From Pyropia haitanensis (lineage: Eukaryota; Rhodophyta; Bangiophyceae; Bangiales; Bangiaceae), in NCBI GenBank assembly GCA_008729055.1, contig SDUX01000007.1:3478090-3542089 (forward strand): DNA of 64,000 nt, in the 5' to 3' direction. Numbering within the stretch: position 1 is the stretch's first letter; every line of letters begins with the position of its first letter. Under the pieces are notes generated by a model that did not search any database, had not been told where the DNA came from, and was given only the letters and a program-made list of their open reading frames with translations. Both the position numbers and the translations under genes were made by a program. Shown here in pieces: positions 44,725-54,389 of this stretch.

Positions 44725-45254
44725 GCCACCCCTGCGACACCGCCGCCGCCGCCGCCGCCGCGGCCGTCGCGGTCCAGAAGCGGCCCCACCACCCAACAAG
44801 CGTCCGCACGCCGCCGCCCACCACACGGTGTTAGATTGACCGCGGCCCCGGAGCGGTCCATTGCGCACCGGGCGCTCGCCCGTTCCAGCCCCCGCCACAC
44901 CCGCCAATGCGAGGGCACCAGACCGTCCTGATGGCGCCCACCCCCAAAACTGTCTGGCACCACAGCTGCAGGCATAGACATCCCACCCCTCCCCAGCTCC
45001 CTCCCTCCACCCCCACCCCCCACCCCCACCCCCCACCCCCACCCCCCACCCCCATACGCCCCCAAACCACCAAAAAAACAGAAAACGAGCAAGGAAACGT
45101 ACCCGCCACGGGCGCGCAAGGCCGGCAGCAGCCGGTACAGCGCGGCCGTGTCGGCGGCCAGCTGCGCCGCGCGGGCCGCCGACGGCGGCGGCGGCCGGCC
45201 GGCTGCGGCCGACGCGTCGAGCACCCGCCGGGCGGCGGAGAGCGCCTTGAGCAT
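42634..45254 (-). CDS. SETD9-like SET-domain protein, four exons
   Basis: Exons are 45254-45103 (MLKALSAARRVLDASAA, ALYRLLPALRARG), 44731-44575, 44215-43777 and 43436-42634. Introns are 371, 359 and 340 bp, all GT-AG with GTACGT, GTACGT and GTAGGT donors; phases 2, 0 and 1 all match. The 516-residue product shows VPAGTMVAWYPGVAYAPGDVS-AMPDYPNISAAN, SYLFTRYDSTILDAKP, then ERLNPLAVGHVINHPPPGTA-PNVAPFTLDVP, VAIVALRQLADGEELWMDYRY. These parallel SETD9 (GAVVSMYPGTVY ... NPLAVGQYVNN ... NVCYQEFDVP ... CVVLVALRDINQGEELFSNYY). SET proteins methylate lysines, but SETD9 has no established substrate. It lies divergent from the ATP-grasp gene. The C-terminal 60 residues after DYRY are Gly-rich and may end earlier if the C run at 42731-42750 is mis-sized. 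Confidence 0.82.
45008..45054 (-). repeat. G-rich tandem repeat in first SETD9-like intron
   Basis: On the minus (transcribed) strand the unit GGGGGTGGGGGGT is repeated about three to four times, giving many G-runs of five to six. It lies 50 bases inside intron 1 and could fold as an RNA G-quadruplex. Confidence 0.85.
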
Positions 45255-45764
45255 TGGGGGGAGGGGTGGGCGGCAGGGGCGTTGGCGGTGGCGGGGCCCG
45301 GACAGGGAGGGGGGGACAAGGGCGGGGAGGGGCAGCGCGGTGCGGGACGGAGGGGGGAGCGGCGCCGGCGCCGCGCGGTCGCCTCGGCTTCCGAGTGGGA
45401 TCACGACACGACATCGTCGGCGAGCGTACTTGGCGCAGAGGCAATTCAAGTATTTTCGACGGGACACGTGAGCACGCGTCAATCGTCCCCGATGACGAGC
45501 CCGGCAGACGTGCGACCAATGTGCCCTGGCGAGCCGCCCAGCTGCAACGGCAGCTCACAGCTTGCTGCGTGTCTTTTGTTTTCTCCTGCTTTCTCGGCTG
45601 GCTGCGAGGCCTGCACCGACTGCTCCTCCCCCCCACCACGCCACCGCGGTGCAGGGAGTCGCAAAGGGCTGGGGGGGGGGCGCGCGGGTAACCCACATCG
45701 CCCCCCTCTCCCTCACACGCTGGCATGGAGCCAGCGCCCCGGTAATCCCTCGACCAGCGGAGCT
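45255..45764. other. Divergent region of SETD9-like and ATP-grasp genes
   Basis: T/C-rich part at 45560-45640 looks intron- or leader-like. A missing first exon of the ATP-grasp gene may lie here, because an acceptor-like CGGTGCAG precedes its first conserved codons at 45792. Confidence 0.4.
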
Positions 45765-47104
45765 ATGGTGCCCCCCGCACGCCACCGGTGCAGTCCCGCT
45801 TGGCGCGGCTTCCCCCCTCGGACGTTTACGAGGTCGCCTGGGGCAAGGGGACAGCCGCCGCGGTGTCGGCGGGCGTCCTCTACCGGCGGGTCCCGCCCCC
45901 GCTCATTGGGGGCGTCTGCAAGCCGCTCAAGCTCAGCGGCTACGCCGACAGCGGCACGGACATTGCCGTCGTGCTCAGCGGCCGCGTGCAGGCGGTGGTG
46001 ACGCCGGCGGCTTGCCCCGAGCCCGCCGCCGAGCGGGACTGGGTGTGGCCCGACACGGCGGCGGGGATGGCCGCGGCAGTCGCGGGCGGGCGCGGATGCG
46101 CGGTGGGCCAACACCATCCGCTCTTTGGCGTACCCGCTCGAGGTGGCGGTCGCGGCGGCGGCGGCCAAGCAGACCAAGGGTGGCGGGGAGGCGACGGACG
46201 CGCCGCCGCCACTGCGGCTCGTCAGCCAGCGGCCCGCGACGGTCGGGCTCTTTGATGACAAGTGGGTGACCAACCCGCTGCTGCGGCGGGCGGGGCTGCC
46301 CTTCCCCGCAGCGATGTTGGTGCACGTGCACGCCACCCCGGGGGGTGCTGCTCGACCCGGCCGACCCGGCCGCGCCCATGACGGCCGTGGACGACCTGAG
46401 CGAGGAGGCCCTGGCGGGGGCGGGCATCTCCTTCCCGAGCATCATCAAGCCGCTGCGGGGGCGGGGCTCCCAGCGGGTGGAATGGGTGTCCACCCTCCGC
46501 AAAGCGGTCGACGCCCTCCGTGGCTACCTTGCCGAGACGGAGGAGGTGGACGGGGAGGAGGTGCGCCAGTACGGCGCCCTCTACACGATCGAGCAGTACC
46601 TCACCGCCGAGGAGGTGACCATCACCGTCATGCCGCTCGGCACGTACGAGCTGGGCGGCCGCCTGCAGGCGCGACCGTCCCACTGGGTGCTCCCCCCCGT
46701 GGCGCGCACCGCCCACGCCGGCGGCATCGCGCCGTACAATGGCGTCGTCGCGGTCACCGCCAACAGCCGGGTGGTACCCGCCCCGCGCCGCGACGGCGCG
46801 GCGTACGCCGCGCTGGCGGGGGCGTGCGACGCGGCGGCCGCCGCGGTCGGCGCCATCGCGTCGATCCGCATCGACGCGCGGGCCGACGCGGGCGGGGTGT
46901 GCCGCCTGTTTGACCATGACGCTCACCGTGACGGGCGCGGGTCGGCCGCGGCGGGATGACCAGAACAGCCTCACCGCTATGGCCGCCCGGGGAGAGGGCT
47001 GGTCATACGCGGACCTGCTAGTGAACGTGCGGTGGCAGGCGTGGGGGGGGGAGGACCCAAGGGGGAAGAACAAGGGCGGGGGGGACCCCGCCGTCGGCGG
47101 CTGA
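45765..47104 (+). CDS. ATP-grasp-fold ligase-like protein, frame interrupted
   Basis: Consecutive, non-overlapping pieces in three frames make one protein: SRLARLPPSDVYEVAWGKG, GGVCKPLKLSGYADSGTDIA-VVLSGRV; RWANTIRSLAYPLEVAVAAA, RPATVGLFDDKWVTNPLLRR-AGLPFP; VLLDPADPAAPMTAVDDLSE, ISFPSIIKPLRGRGSQRVEW, IEQYLTAEEVTITVMPLG, IASIRIDARAD; then TLTVTGAGRPRRDDQNSLTA-MAARGEGWSYADLL. Lys in SIIKP and Arg/Asp in the last block fit an ATP-grasp (D-Ala-D-Ala ligase/glutathione synthetase-like) core. The substrate is unknown. Frame changes fall at about 46085-46095, 46335-46345 and 46908-46914; only the middle one is in a homopolymer, so this is either a young pseudogene or carries sequence errors. The start is uncertain; 45765 is the nearest upstream ATG. 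Confidence 0.6.
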
Positions 47105-47574
47105 GCGGGGCCGTGACGCGTGGAGGTGTGAGGGGGACGTCGTGGCGTTGGTCTGTTGGGTGTTGGCTTCGTATGGTGTTGGCGGGGCAGGACGGCAGAC
47201 AGAGGCGTAGCAAGAGCCACATCGACGCGACAAGGGTTGCATGAGGGGGTTGCGTGCACACCTGTGTTTCGTGTCCGTGCTACTGGATGATTTCATGGTT
47301 GACCAACCGGGTCTGCCATCCGGACGGCCGCGGTCGGCCGGATGAGCGCGCGGATCACGGCTTCCACTGCTGCCCGCCGAAGCGCGGTGCGTCGCGGCGT
47401 TGGCCGGTCGAGCGCCCCCGGCCTCCAGCCGCTCGTACCCCCCCGCGGGTCGCCCGTGTGGCGCTTCACACCCCCGCCGCGCGTTCGCGGCGCCTGTGGA
47501 CGGGACGATTGCCGCGGTGTGCCGGCGTGGGCGCGTCGGCACGCCGTCGCTCCCCAGCTCCCCCCCAAAGCGGC
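47105..47574. other. Intergenic; nothing recognised
   Basis: Spacer between two plus-strand genes, 3' UTR and promoter presumed. The open frame leading into the next gene starts with a non-ATG codon and lacks a domain. Confidence 0.5.
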
Positions 47575-48153
47575 ATGGCTACCCACGACGGCACGGCGGC
47601 CGCCGCCGCCGCCGACGGCGCCCCTGCCCGGGACGCCCCCCCCCCCCCCCCCCCCGCTTCTGCGGCGGCGGCGTACCTCCCCCCCACGGCGGGTGGCACC
47701 ACCGTCGTGCCGTGCCTGCTCGTCGACGACATGCCCGCGGCGCTCGCCTTTTACGCCGACGCCCTCCACCTGCGCCCGGTGTGGGCGGCCGACGCGGCGG
47801 GCACGCCCGTGCCCGTCGACGAGCCCGCCCGGCGGGCCGACGTATCGTTTGGGATCCTCCGTGGCGACGGCGGCGCCGAGGTGATGCTCCAGGTGCGGGC
47901 CGAGCTGGCCACGTCGGGCTACCTGCCGGCGGGGGCGGTGGCGGCGCGGCCGCCGCCGCCGCCACCGGCGGGTGGCTCCCCGCTGACGCTCTACATCCGG
48001 GGCGTGGACGTGGACGCGGCCGGCGCGGCGCTGCCGCCGTCGGTGGAGGTGCTCGTGCCGCCGCGGAGCATGCCGTACGGGTCGCGGGAGCTGGCGCTCC
48101 GCGACCCGGCGGGGCACGTGGTCGTCCTGTGCCGCCCGACGGGCGAAAAGTAG
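47575..48153 (+). CDS. VOC-superfamily (glyoxalase / bleomycin-resistance-like) protein
   Basis: 192 residues from ATG 47575 (GGCATGG). After an Ala/Pro leader of ~45 residues, the fold starts VVPCLLVDDMPAALAFYADA-LHLRPVW, then ADVSFGILRGDGGAEVMLQV, SPLTLYIRGVDVDAA, and ends SMPYGSRELALRDPAGHVVV-LCRP. The paired beta-alpha-beta-beta-beta modules and the DPAGHVV block are typical of VOC proteins. The Glu in GGAEVML and in SRELAL occupy metal-ligand positions of such folds. These single-domain members dimerise and handle small electrophiles such as methylglyoxal adducts; the substrate here is unknown. No organelle signal is clear. One continuous frame. Confidence 0.85.
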   Translation: MATHDGTAAAAAADGAPARDAPPPPPPASAAAAYLPPTAGGTTVVPCLLVDDMPAALAFYADALHLRPVWAADAAGTPVPVDEPARRADVSFGILRGDGGAEVMLQVRAELATSGYLPAGAVAARPPPPPPAGGSPLTLYIRGVDVDAAGAALPPSVEVLVPPRSMPYGSRELALRDPAGHVVVLCRPTGEK

Positions 48154-48718
48154 GAGGGCGCAGGCGGGCCTGTATCCGGGGGGGGACGGGCAGCTGTGCG
48201 TCGGTGCGGGTCGCGTCGCCGCCACGCTGCGCGTCCCGTCTGCATGTCGGGGATTGGCCCCTCAGAGACCGCCAGGCATCGTTGCTGGCGACGCGGGGGG
48301 CAGGGGGGGGTAAGGGGGGGTGAGAGCTAGTGCGGCCTCGAAGGCTGCGGTGTCCGCCTCACGCGAGGGCGGGAGCGACCATAGTAAAGAACAAGACCCG
48401 AGCCGAAAAAAAAGACACTACTTTGGAGGCCGGCCACTTTGCCAGCCTCCACACCAACCCCCCCCCCATCCTCAGGAAACACGCAGCGTGCTGCAAAGGG
48501 GAGAGGCCCCACGGCCACGATCTTCCCCTCTATCGCCCCTCCGACACCTTCTCTCCGCCACCACAGGCACTGCCACATACCCTGGTAGCAGGGGTAGCAC
48601 CCGGTCGCTGGGGGAAGAGAGGCGGTACCGCCCGCCGCCAACGTAGCGGCCGCGCCACCGCGCACCTCCCCGACGCCCCTATCACCGGTCGCAGCCGCAG
48701 CTGGGCAGGCGGCTCCAC
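48154..48718. other. Convergent intergenic region
   Basis: 3' sides of the VOC gene (+) and the unknown repeat protein (-). Contains an A8 tract at about 48405. No gene seen. Confidence 0.5.
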
Positions 48719-49885
48719 TCATCCCTCCCCCCCTGCAGCGCTGCCTACCGCGGCGCCCCCCCCACCCTCCGGCGGGACGGTCGTCGCGCCCACGCCGAGC
48801 GCCTCGTCGTCCGTGTCGACCCGCACGACCGCGTTGGCCACCGCCGCCGCGGCATGGAGCGTCGCGTCGTCGGCCGTCGCGATGGCGCGCACCAGCGTGT
48901 CTCCGCGGCGGTGGCCGGGGCGGCTGGCGCCAGACGGGGGCTTGGACGGCAGCCGCCCGGCCCCGCCCGCACCGCCACCCATACTGTCACTGCCGCGCCC
49001 GCCTCCACCAGTGCCGTTGCCGACGGCGCCAGCGTCACCCACAGTACTACCAGCCGTCGTAGCCGGCGCGTCGTCCAGGGCGTCCCCCAGGACAGCAGGC
49101 AGCGGCCCCTTTCCCTCCCTCCCCATCCCCCCTGCGACCGCGCCGCTAGCCGCGACGCCGTGGCGCGACGCGGGCGGCCTCGCCGCCGGTCCGAGCGCGG
49201 CGGCCAGCTCATCGGCGGTCGCGGGCGTCATCGAGTCCACCCGCCGCACCGCGTGGACGAGCGCGTCGGCGGTGCGGGCGGCGAGCGGCGAAGCGGCCAT
49301 GCCGGCAATCGCCGCGACCAGCTCCTCGTCGTCGGGCTCGCCCCGCGTGGCGCCCGCCGCCGCCCGCTCGGGCGGGGAACCCCGACCCGCGGGCGCCTCC
49401 GCCGGTGGGCCGGGGGGTGGCGACCCCTCCGTGGGGGCCCCTGCGACGGCCTCTGCCGGCGGCTCCTCCCCGACGACGGGCAGCCGCCCGGCGGCGGTGG
49501 CGGCGGGAGGGCGTGGCGGCCAGGCGCCCCCCGCCGCCCCGCCGCCCCATCGGGGGCGAGGGCGTGACGCGGACGAAAGCGCGTCGCCAAGCGACTCGAC
49601 CGACACGTCCGGCGAGTGGACGGGCCGGACGGCGGCGGAGACGGCGTTGACCGCGTCGACGGTCAGCGAGTCGACCCGTCCAATGGCAGCGGCGAGCACC
49701 GTCGGGGAGCGGGCGTGGGTGGGCGTCTGCTGCGCGGGGGGGGGGGGCAGCTCGGGGAGGCAGGGGGGGGAGGGGGGCGCGGCCGGGGGGGAGTTGTCCA
49801 CGGGAGCGCGCCGGTCCGTAGCGGTGGACCCCGCTTCGGGGGCGGCGGGCCCAACCGGGGGAGGAGGGCGCGCACGGGGCTCCAT
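48719..49885 (-). CDS. Unknown protein with three ~35-residue helical repeats
   Basis: 388 residues from ATG 49885 (MEPRARPPPP). Three segments share a pattern of alternating small hydrophobics, V-D and Ala: TVLAAAIGRVDSLTVDAVNA-VSAAVRPV; ELVAAIAGMAASPLAARTAD-ALVHAVRRVDSMTPATADEL; TLVRAIATADDATLHAAAAV-ANAVVRVDTDDEAL. They look like amphipathic helical pairs joined by Pro/Gly-rich linkers. The residue mix is less biased than in shadow frames, which supports coding. No signal peptide, no membrane span and no family recognised. The open frame continues upstream to 50170 without an ATG. Confidence 0.5.
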   Translation of the reverse strand: MEPRARPPPPVGPAAPEAGSTATDRRAPVDNSPPAAPPSPPCLPELPPPPAQQTPTHARSPTVLAAAIGRVDSLTVDAVNAVSAAVRPVHSPDVSVESLGDALSSASRPRPRWGGGAAGGAWPPRPPAATAAGRLPVVGEEPPAEAVAGAPTEGSPPPGPPAEAPAGRGSPPERAAAGATRGEPDDEELVAAIAGMAASPLAARTADALVHAVRRVDSMTPATADELAAALGPAARPPASRHGVAASGAVAGGMGREGKGPLPAVLGDALDDAPATTAGSTVGDAGAVGNGTGGGGRGSDSMGGGAGGAGRLPSKPPSGASRPGHRRGDTLVRAIATADDATLHAAAAVANAVVRVDTDDEALGVGATTVPPEGGGGAAVGSAAGGEG

Positions 49886-50843
49886 AGCGACCGCGGGGAA
49901 GCACGGCCGCGACGTCACGACCGGCGTTGACGTCGTGGGGAGCGACGAGCACAGGGGTAGGGTCGATGAAGGCGGCGACGACGCCACGGCAAAGGGCTCC
50001 CACCCAAAAGGCGAGCGGCGGGCGTCGTCGGTTGCCCTCTCCAAGGGGGTTGCGGTCGGCGCCGCCGCGGCGCGGGCCAACCGGGCGCACCCTGGACCCA
50101 CCGCCGCGCGGTGGGTGTTGCTCCCCGTCGGCAACCGTCGTGGCACCGGTGGCCTCTGTCCGCGCGACACGTGACCCGCTGTGTGGCGGCGGGGCGGGGT
50201 GCTTGCAAATCACGACGCCCGCCCAGAAGTGTAATACGCTCACTTTGCACGCCGACGCTGTCACTCCCCCTGTACTGTACATGAGGAAAGAAGGATCACG
50301 CGCCAACTTTCTTCCACTGCAAGGTAACGTCCCAGCCGGGCGGATTGCGCGTCGCTCGCGCCCATCTGCAAGACGGACGCCCATAGCCGCCCCCACCCAC
50401 GCGCCCAGAGAGTCGACCGTGTGTGCGCCACGGCTATGCCAGCGGCGTCTTCCCTGGAGGACCCGACTCGACGGTACCACCTTCCCCCCACACACTAGAA
50501 AGAAGCGCACAAAACCCAATGCAGAGAGGTGATTTCCCCCACACAACACGCGCAGCTGCCGCACCCGTGCCGCCACCCGATACGGAGGTCCGCGGTCGGA
50601 GTCGTCCGCGGCTCTCCCAACAGAGCACAGCAAACACACGCAGAGGCGGTACATGCTCGCCACAGCCTCTGGCTGCTGCACTCGCGCCACTACCCGCCAC
50701 GGAAGCGGCAGTCAGCCGTAGCCCCAGTCTGCACCCCTACCCCACCCCTCTGAGGATGTCGCCCGCAGTCCCCTCTCTCCCGCACCACCGCCCCGCCGCC
50801 GCACACACCGCCCCCCACCCGCAGCCCACCTGTCCCCCCTCTC
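49886..50843. other. Intergenic upstream of unknown repeat gene; nothing recognised
   Basis: Spacer between two minus-strand genes. It holds the presumed promoter of the 48719-49885 gene and the 3' region of the plastid repeat gene. Less GC-biased around 50200-50530. Confidence 0.45.
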
Positions 50844-53465
50844 TTACGCAGTGGCGTCCGCGCCGCCTCCCTTCCCCTCTTCCCCATCCTCCGTCGGCGG
50901 CACGGCCACGTCCTGCGCCGCCGTCCGCCACTGGTCAATGTCCGCGCCCTTGCCAGGCGGCGCGCGGCCCGCCACGGCGGTCGGGTCAAACACAAACCCG
51001 CCCCCCGCGGGCCCCGTGTAGGCGCCCGTCGTGTCAGCGGGGGAGGTGGTGCCCCCCGCCGACGCGGCCGCGGCAGCGTCCGCCCCCGCCCCCGCGGTCA
51101 GGTCGCGGGCAGCGTCCAGCCAGGTGGCGGCGGAGCTGGGTGCGTCCGACGGCTTGGCCGCCCCCGCCGCCTTGTCCCGCTTCCGCCCCCGCACCTCGCC
51201 CGGCCGAGCCCAGGTGGTGCCAAAGCCGCTCCCCCCAGACCCCGAGCCCAGCGGGGAGGAGGAGTCCCACGCGCCCCAGCGGGCGCGTTCCGACGTTGCC
51301 TCCGAGTCGAGGCCAACGCCCCAGTCAGACGCGACGCCGCCGCCGCCAAACGACGTGGACGACTCCCACGGCGCGTCGTCGCCGCTGTCGGCGGGGGGGG
51401 GGTCCGTCAGGTCCCGCGCCGCCGACCGCCACTGGTCCACCTCCGCCTTGGGGTCCCGCGGCGGCGCCGCGCTGACCTTCTCTTCCCAGCGGGACGATGC
51501 CGACGACCAGCTGCTCCACGCGGATGTCACCTCCTCCCCGACGGGAGGCGGAGGGGTCACCGCCGCAGCGGGCGGTGGGGGGGCAGACGCTGCCGACGCC
51601 GACGAGTCACTGTCAAAGGGTACCCCCGACGTGAACGCGGAGAAGGTATCGTCATCCAGGCTCACCGAAAAAGTCGGTACGTCGGCATCCGCGTCGGCGC
51701 CCGTGGCGGCGGCGCCATTGTCCGCCGCCGCCGCCCCCCCCCCACCACGAACGCGGGCGGCCGCCTCAAACATCTCCATCTGCTCGGCCGAAACGACCTC
51801 AACGGTGGAAGACGACGACGGTTCCTCCGCCGGGGGGGCGGCCGCGTCGTCCAAGCTGGACGCAAAGTCCGCCCAGCCAGACAAGCCAGACGACGACCCG
51901 CCCATCGGCGACGATAGCCCCTCCACTGGGGACGCCAGCGGCACCGAGTCGCCAGCGGCTGCAACGCCGCCAGCAGCTGGTGGCGGGTCCTGCGTCACCG
52001 GCTCTGGCAGCTCAATGTCCTTGGCCGCCGCCCGCCAAAACGCCGTCTCGGACGCCGGATCGCGCAGTGGTACACCCTCTGCTTGGAGCTCCCGCAAGGC
52101 CTCGTCGGCGCCGTCCCAGCCACCTCCGTACGTTGATGTGGAGGGCGGCCGGCGGGGGAGGGTGGGCGGCGCAGGGGGGGGGAGGCCCTTGGACTCAAAC
52201 GCCGCGGGCGCCGTTGCGGGGGTCGCCTCCCCGGTGGGCGGCGGCGGTGACTCCCAACGAGCGGGCGTCCCGGCATCCCGTCCCCCAAACGCGGACGAGG
52301 ACCTCGGGAGAAGGTCCTCGGGAGGAACCTCGTTGCCGTCATCGTCCACAAAGACGGCGCCCGTGGAGAAGGCCTCCTCCACCTCGGCGGCCGACAGCAC
52401 CCGCCCCGACGAGTCGGTGTAAATGACGTCCGCAAAGCCGCCCGCCCCGCCGCTGCCCAGAGGGGAACCCGCAGCGTCACCCTGCCCGCCGCCGCCCCAA
52501 CCCCGCGCACCCGCGGCGGGCGGCGGTGGTGGCGGCGGCGGCGCGTCTTCCCCACGGTTAGCCTCGTACACCCCCCGCGCAAAGTCCCGGTAAGCGGTCG
52601 CGTTGGAGCCGAGGTCGTACGACGTCACCTCCTCCTGCAGGCGCTGCTGCAGGTCCGCCACCTCTCCTGTGACGGCCCGCGCCATACCCCACAGGCCGGC
52701 CGGGTCGTCCGGGGGGGTGGCGTCCGCCACGCTGCTGCGCGATGGCGCGGCGCCCGGTCCCGCGTCGACAGACGCAGCGGGCGGTGGTGGGGGTGGAGTT
52801 GGTGGCGGCGGCGGCGGCAGCGACGCCGACGGTGGCTCCGACGACCCAGACGGCTCCCCGCCCGCCGCGGGCGCCCCCTCTGTGGGTGGCACCACCTCCT
52901 TGGCCGAAGACCGCCAAAAGTCCACCTCCGCCTTACCGTCGCGCGGCGCCGGCGGCGGCGCGTCCGCCTCCCGATCCAGCGCGCCCGACCAGATTTGCCA
53001 CGCGGACGACTCTGCCGGCGCTCCCCCCCCCAGCGCCTCCTCCCCATACCCGTCGGGGATGACCCACTTGGGCGCCGGCCGCGACTCCTCCTCGTCATCC
53101 GCCTCCGCCTTGGCGGCGGCCTTGCCCCCGCCAAAGGGCCAAAACGAGCGCCCGCGCTTGCGCCCGCCGCCGTCCCCGTCGCGCCCGCCCACCTGCTTGG
53201 CCATGTCCAGCCACTCGGGGTCACCGCGGGGTTTGCGGGCGCCCGTCGCGTCCACGTCATCGCCACTGGCGCCGTCGCCGTCGCCGCCGCCGCCGCCAGG
53301 CGCGGTGGCCATCCGCACGGCGGGGCGGTGGTGGGCGGGCGCCTGGCCGCGGCGCGAGGCCCGCGGGCCCGGTAGGTGCCAGGTGGCGGCAGCAGCAGCC
53401 CCGACGGGGCGGCGGCCACCCAACAGCAGGGGAGCACCGGGGTGAAAGGCCACCGTGAAGGCCAT
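50844..53465 (-). CDS. Plastid-targeted disordered protein with repeated W-x-x-A-A-K/R motifs
   Basis: 873 residues from ATG 53465. The start MAFTVAFHPGAPLLLGGRR and the following Arg/Ala/His-rich 50 residues resemble a red algal plastid transit peptide (early Phe). The mature part is acidic, Ser/Gly/Pro-rich and mostly disordered. Short helical motifs recur: PEWLDMAKQV (W85), AEVDFWRSSAKEV (W184), AGLWGMARAV (W259), SETAFWRAAAKDI (W477), AEVDQWRSAARDL (W679), AATWLDAARDL (W782) and ADIDQWRTAAQDV (W846), spaced 60-220 residues apart. A more ordered section (about 262-390) contains VADLQQRLQEEVTSY and FADVIYTDSSGRVLSAAEVE. I know no family with this layout. Regularly spaced identical helices in a disordered chain are what a multivalent scaffold would look like. 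The frame is uninterrupted. Confidence 0.75.
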   Translation of the reverse strand: MAFTVAFHPGAPLLLGGRRPVGAAAAATWHLPGPRASRRGQAPAHHRPAVRMATAPGGGGGDGDGASGDDVDATGARKPRGDPEWLDMAKQVGGRDGDGGGRKRGRSFWPFGGGKAAAKAEADDEEESRPAPKWVIPDGYGEEALGGGAPAESSAWQIWSGALDREADAPPPAPRDGKAEVDFWRSSAKEVVPPTEGAPAAGGEPSGSSEPPSASLPPPPPPTPPPPPPAASVDAGPGAAPSRSSVADATPPDDPAGLWGMARAVTGEVADLQQRLQEEVTSYDLGSNATAYRDFARGVYEANRGEDAPPPPPPPPAAGARGWGGGGQGDAAGSPLGSGGAGGFADVIYTDSSGRVLSAAEVEEAFSTGAVFVDDDGNEVPPEDLLPRSSSAFGGRDAGTPARWESPPPPTGEATPATAPAAFESKGLPPPAPPTLPRRPPSTSTYGGGWDGADEALRELQAEGVPLRDPASETAFWRAAAKDIELPEPVTQDPPPAAGGVAAAGDSVPLASPVEGLSSPMGGSSSGLSGWADFASSLDDAAAPPAEEPSSSSTVEVVSAEQMEMFEAAARVRGGGGAAAADNGAAATGADADADVPTFSVSLDDDTFSAFTSGVPFDSDSSASAASAPPPPAAAVTPPPPVGEEVTSAWSSWSSASSRWEEKVSAAPPRDPKAEVDQWRSAARDLTDPPPADSGDDAPWESSTSFGGGGVASDWGVGLDSEATSERARWGAWDSSSPLGSGSGGSGFGTTWARPGEVRGRKRDKAAGAAKPSDAPSSAATWLDAARDLTAGAGADAAAAASAGGTTSPADTTGAYTGPAGGGFVFDPTAVAGRAPPGKGADIDQWRTAAQDVAVPPTEDGEEGKGGGADATA

Positions 53466-54389
53466 GATGGGACCAACGGGGTGTGACACAGAGGGTACCA
53501 GGGGAACGGGGGAGGATGGTGGGGGGGGGGAGCGAAGCGAAGCAGTAAAAGGGAAAAGAGGGGGGGAGGGGGGGCGGATGGAACGGCTCCTACCGCCTTG
53601 GCAAGCAGAGACCACGCGGTAGTTGCTGACGGAAATGGCGTGCGATGCGACAGGGGCGGCGGCGTGCGGTGGCAGGGTCATGCGGCCAAGGCTGGCGCGG
53701 CGTGGAGCTGCGCCAGGCAATCCGCCCCAGCGCGTGGGGATCAAGCGTGGCGGCGCTCGTGTCACGGCCGCCTCTGCCGAGCCGAGCTCCCCCACCAGCG
53801 CCACCGACGCGTCCGTTGAGATTCAGGGCGCGCCGCAGATATTTTGCAGTTGGACGGGCCCGTCCAGGGTGGAGTGGACCCCCCCGCCCATCCATCTGTG
53901 CGCCGGTGGCGGGCCGCCCTCCAGCCCCCTCCACTGTCGCGCACGGCGCCGTCGCCGCGGCCGGCTGGCGACGCGGCGGTGGGGACGGTGGCCAAGACGG
54001 ACGCGGGGGGTGCGTGTCCTGCCGCGCCCAGCGTGTAGGCAGGCAGCGTCTGCTGGACTGCCGCCCCGCCCCGCCGTGGCGCCGCCGCTCCGGGTCGAGA
54101 CGGCCGCCCCCCGAGGTGGCGCCGTGCCATTGTGCCCAGACCCGGTGGCCGTCGCGCGCCGCCATTCCAGCGCGCCGCTACGCCTGCAGCATCCGAGCTG
54201 CGCGTGTCCCGCCTCGCGGTTCGCAGCCACAAGAAGATGGATAGGAGAATAGAAAAGAGCGCTGCCGCACCAGTCTCCACTGGCATGTCAAGCGAGCTGT
54301 ACACGCGGCACACCCGGGTGAACCAGCACCTCACCCTCCCCCGCTCCAACCCCTCCCCCCCCCCCCCCGGTCGAGCACGCCTCCACCGC
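53466..54389. other. Intergenic between plastid repeat protein and glutaredoxin genes
   Basis: Upstream of one minus-strand gene and downstream of the next. G-rich tract at 53515-53580. Open frames on both strands look compositional and no domain was found. Confidence 0.5.
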
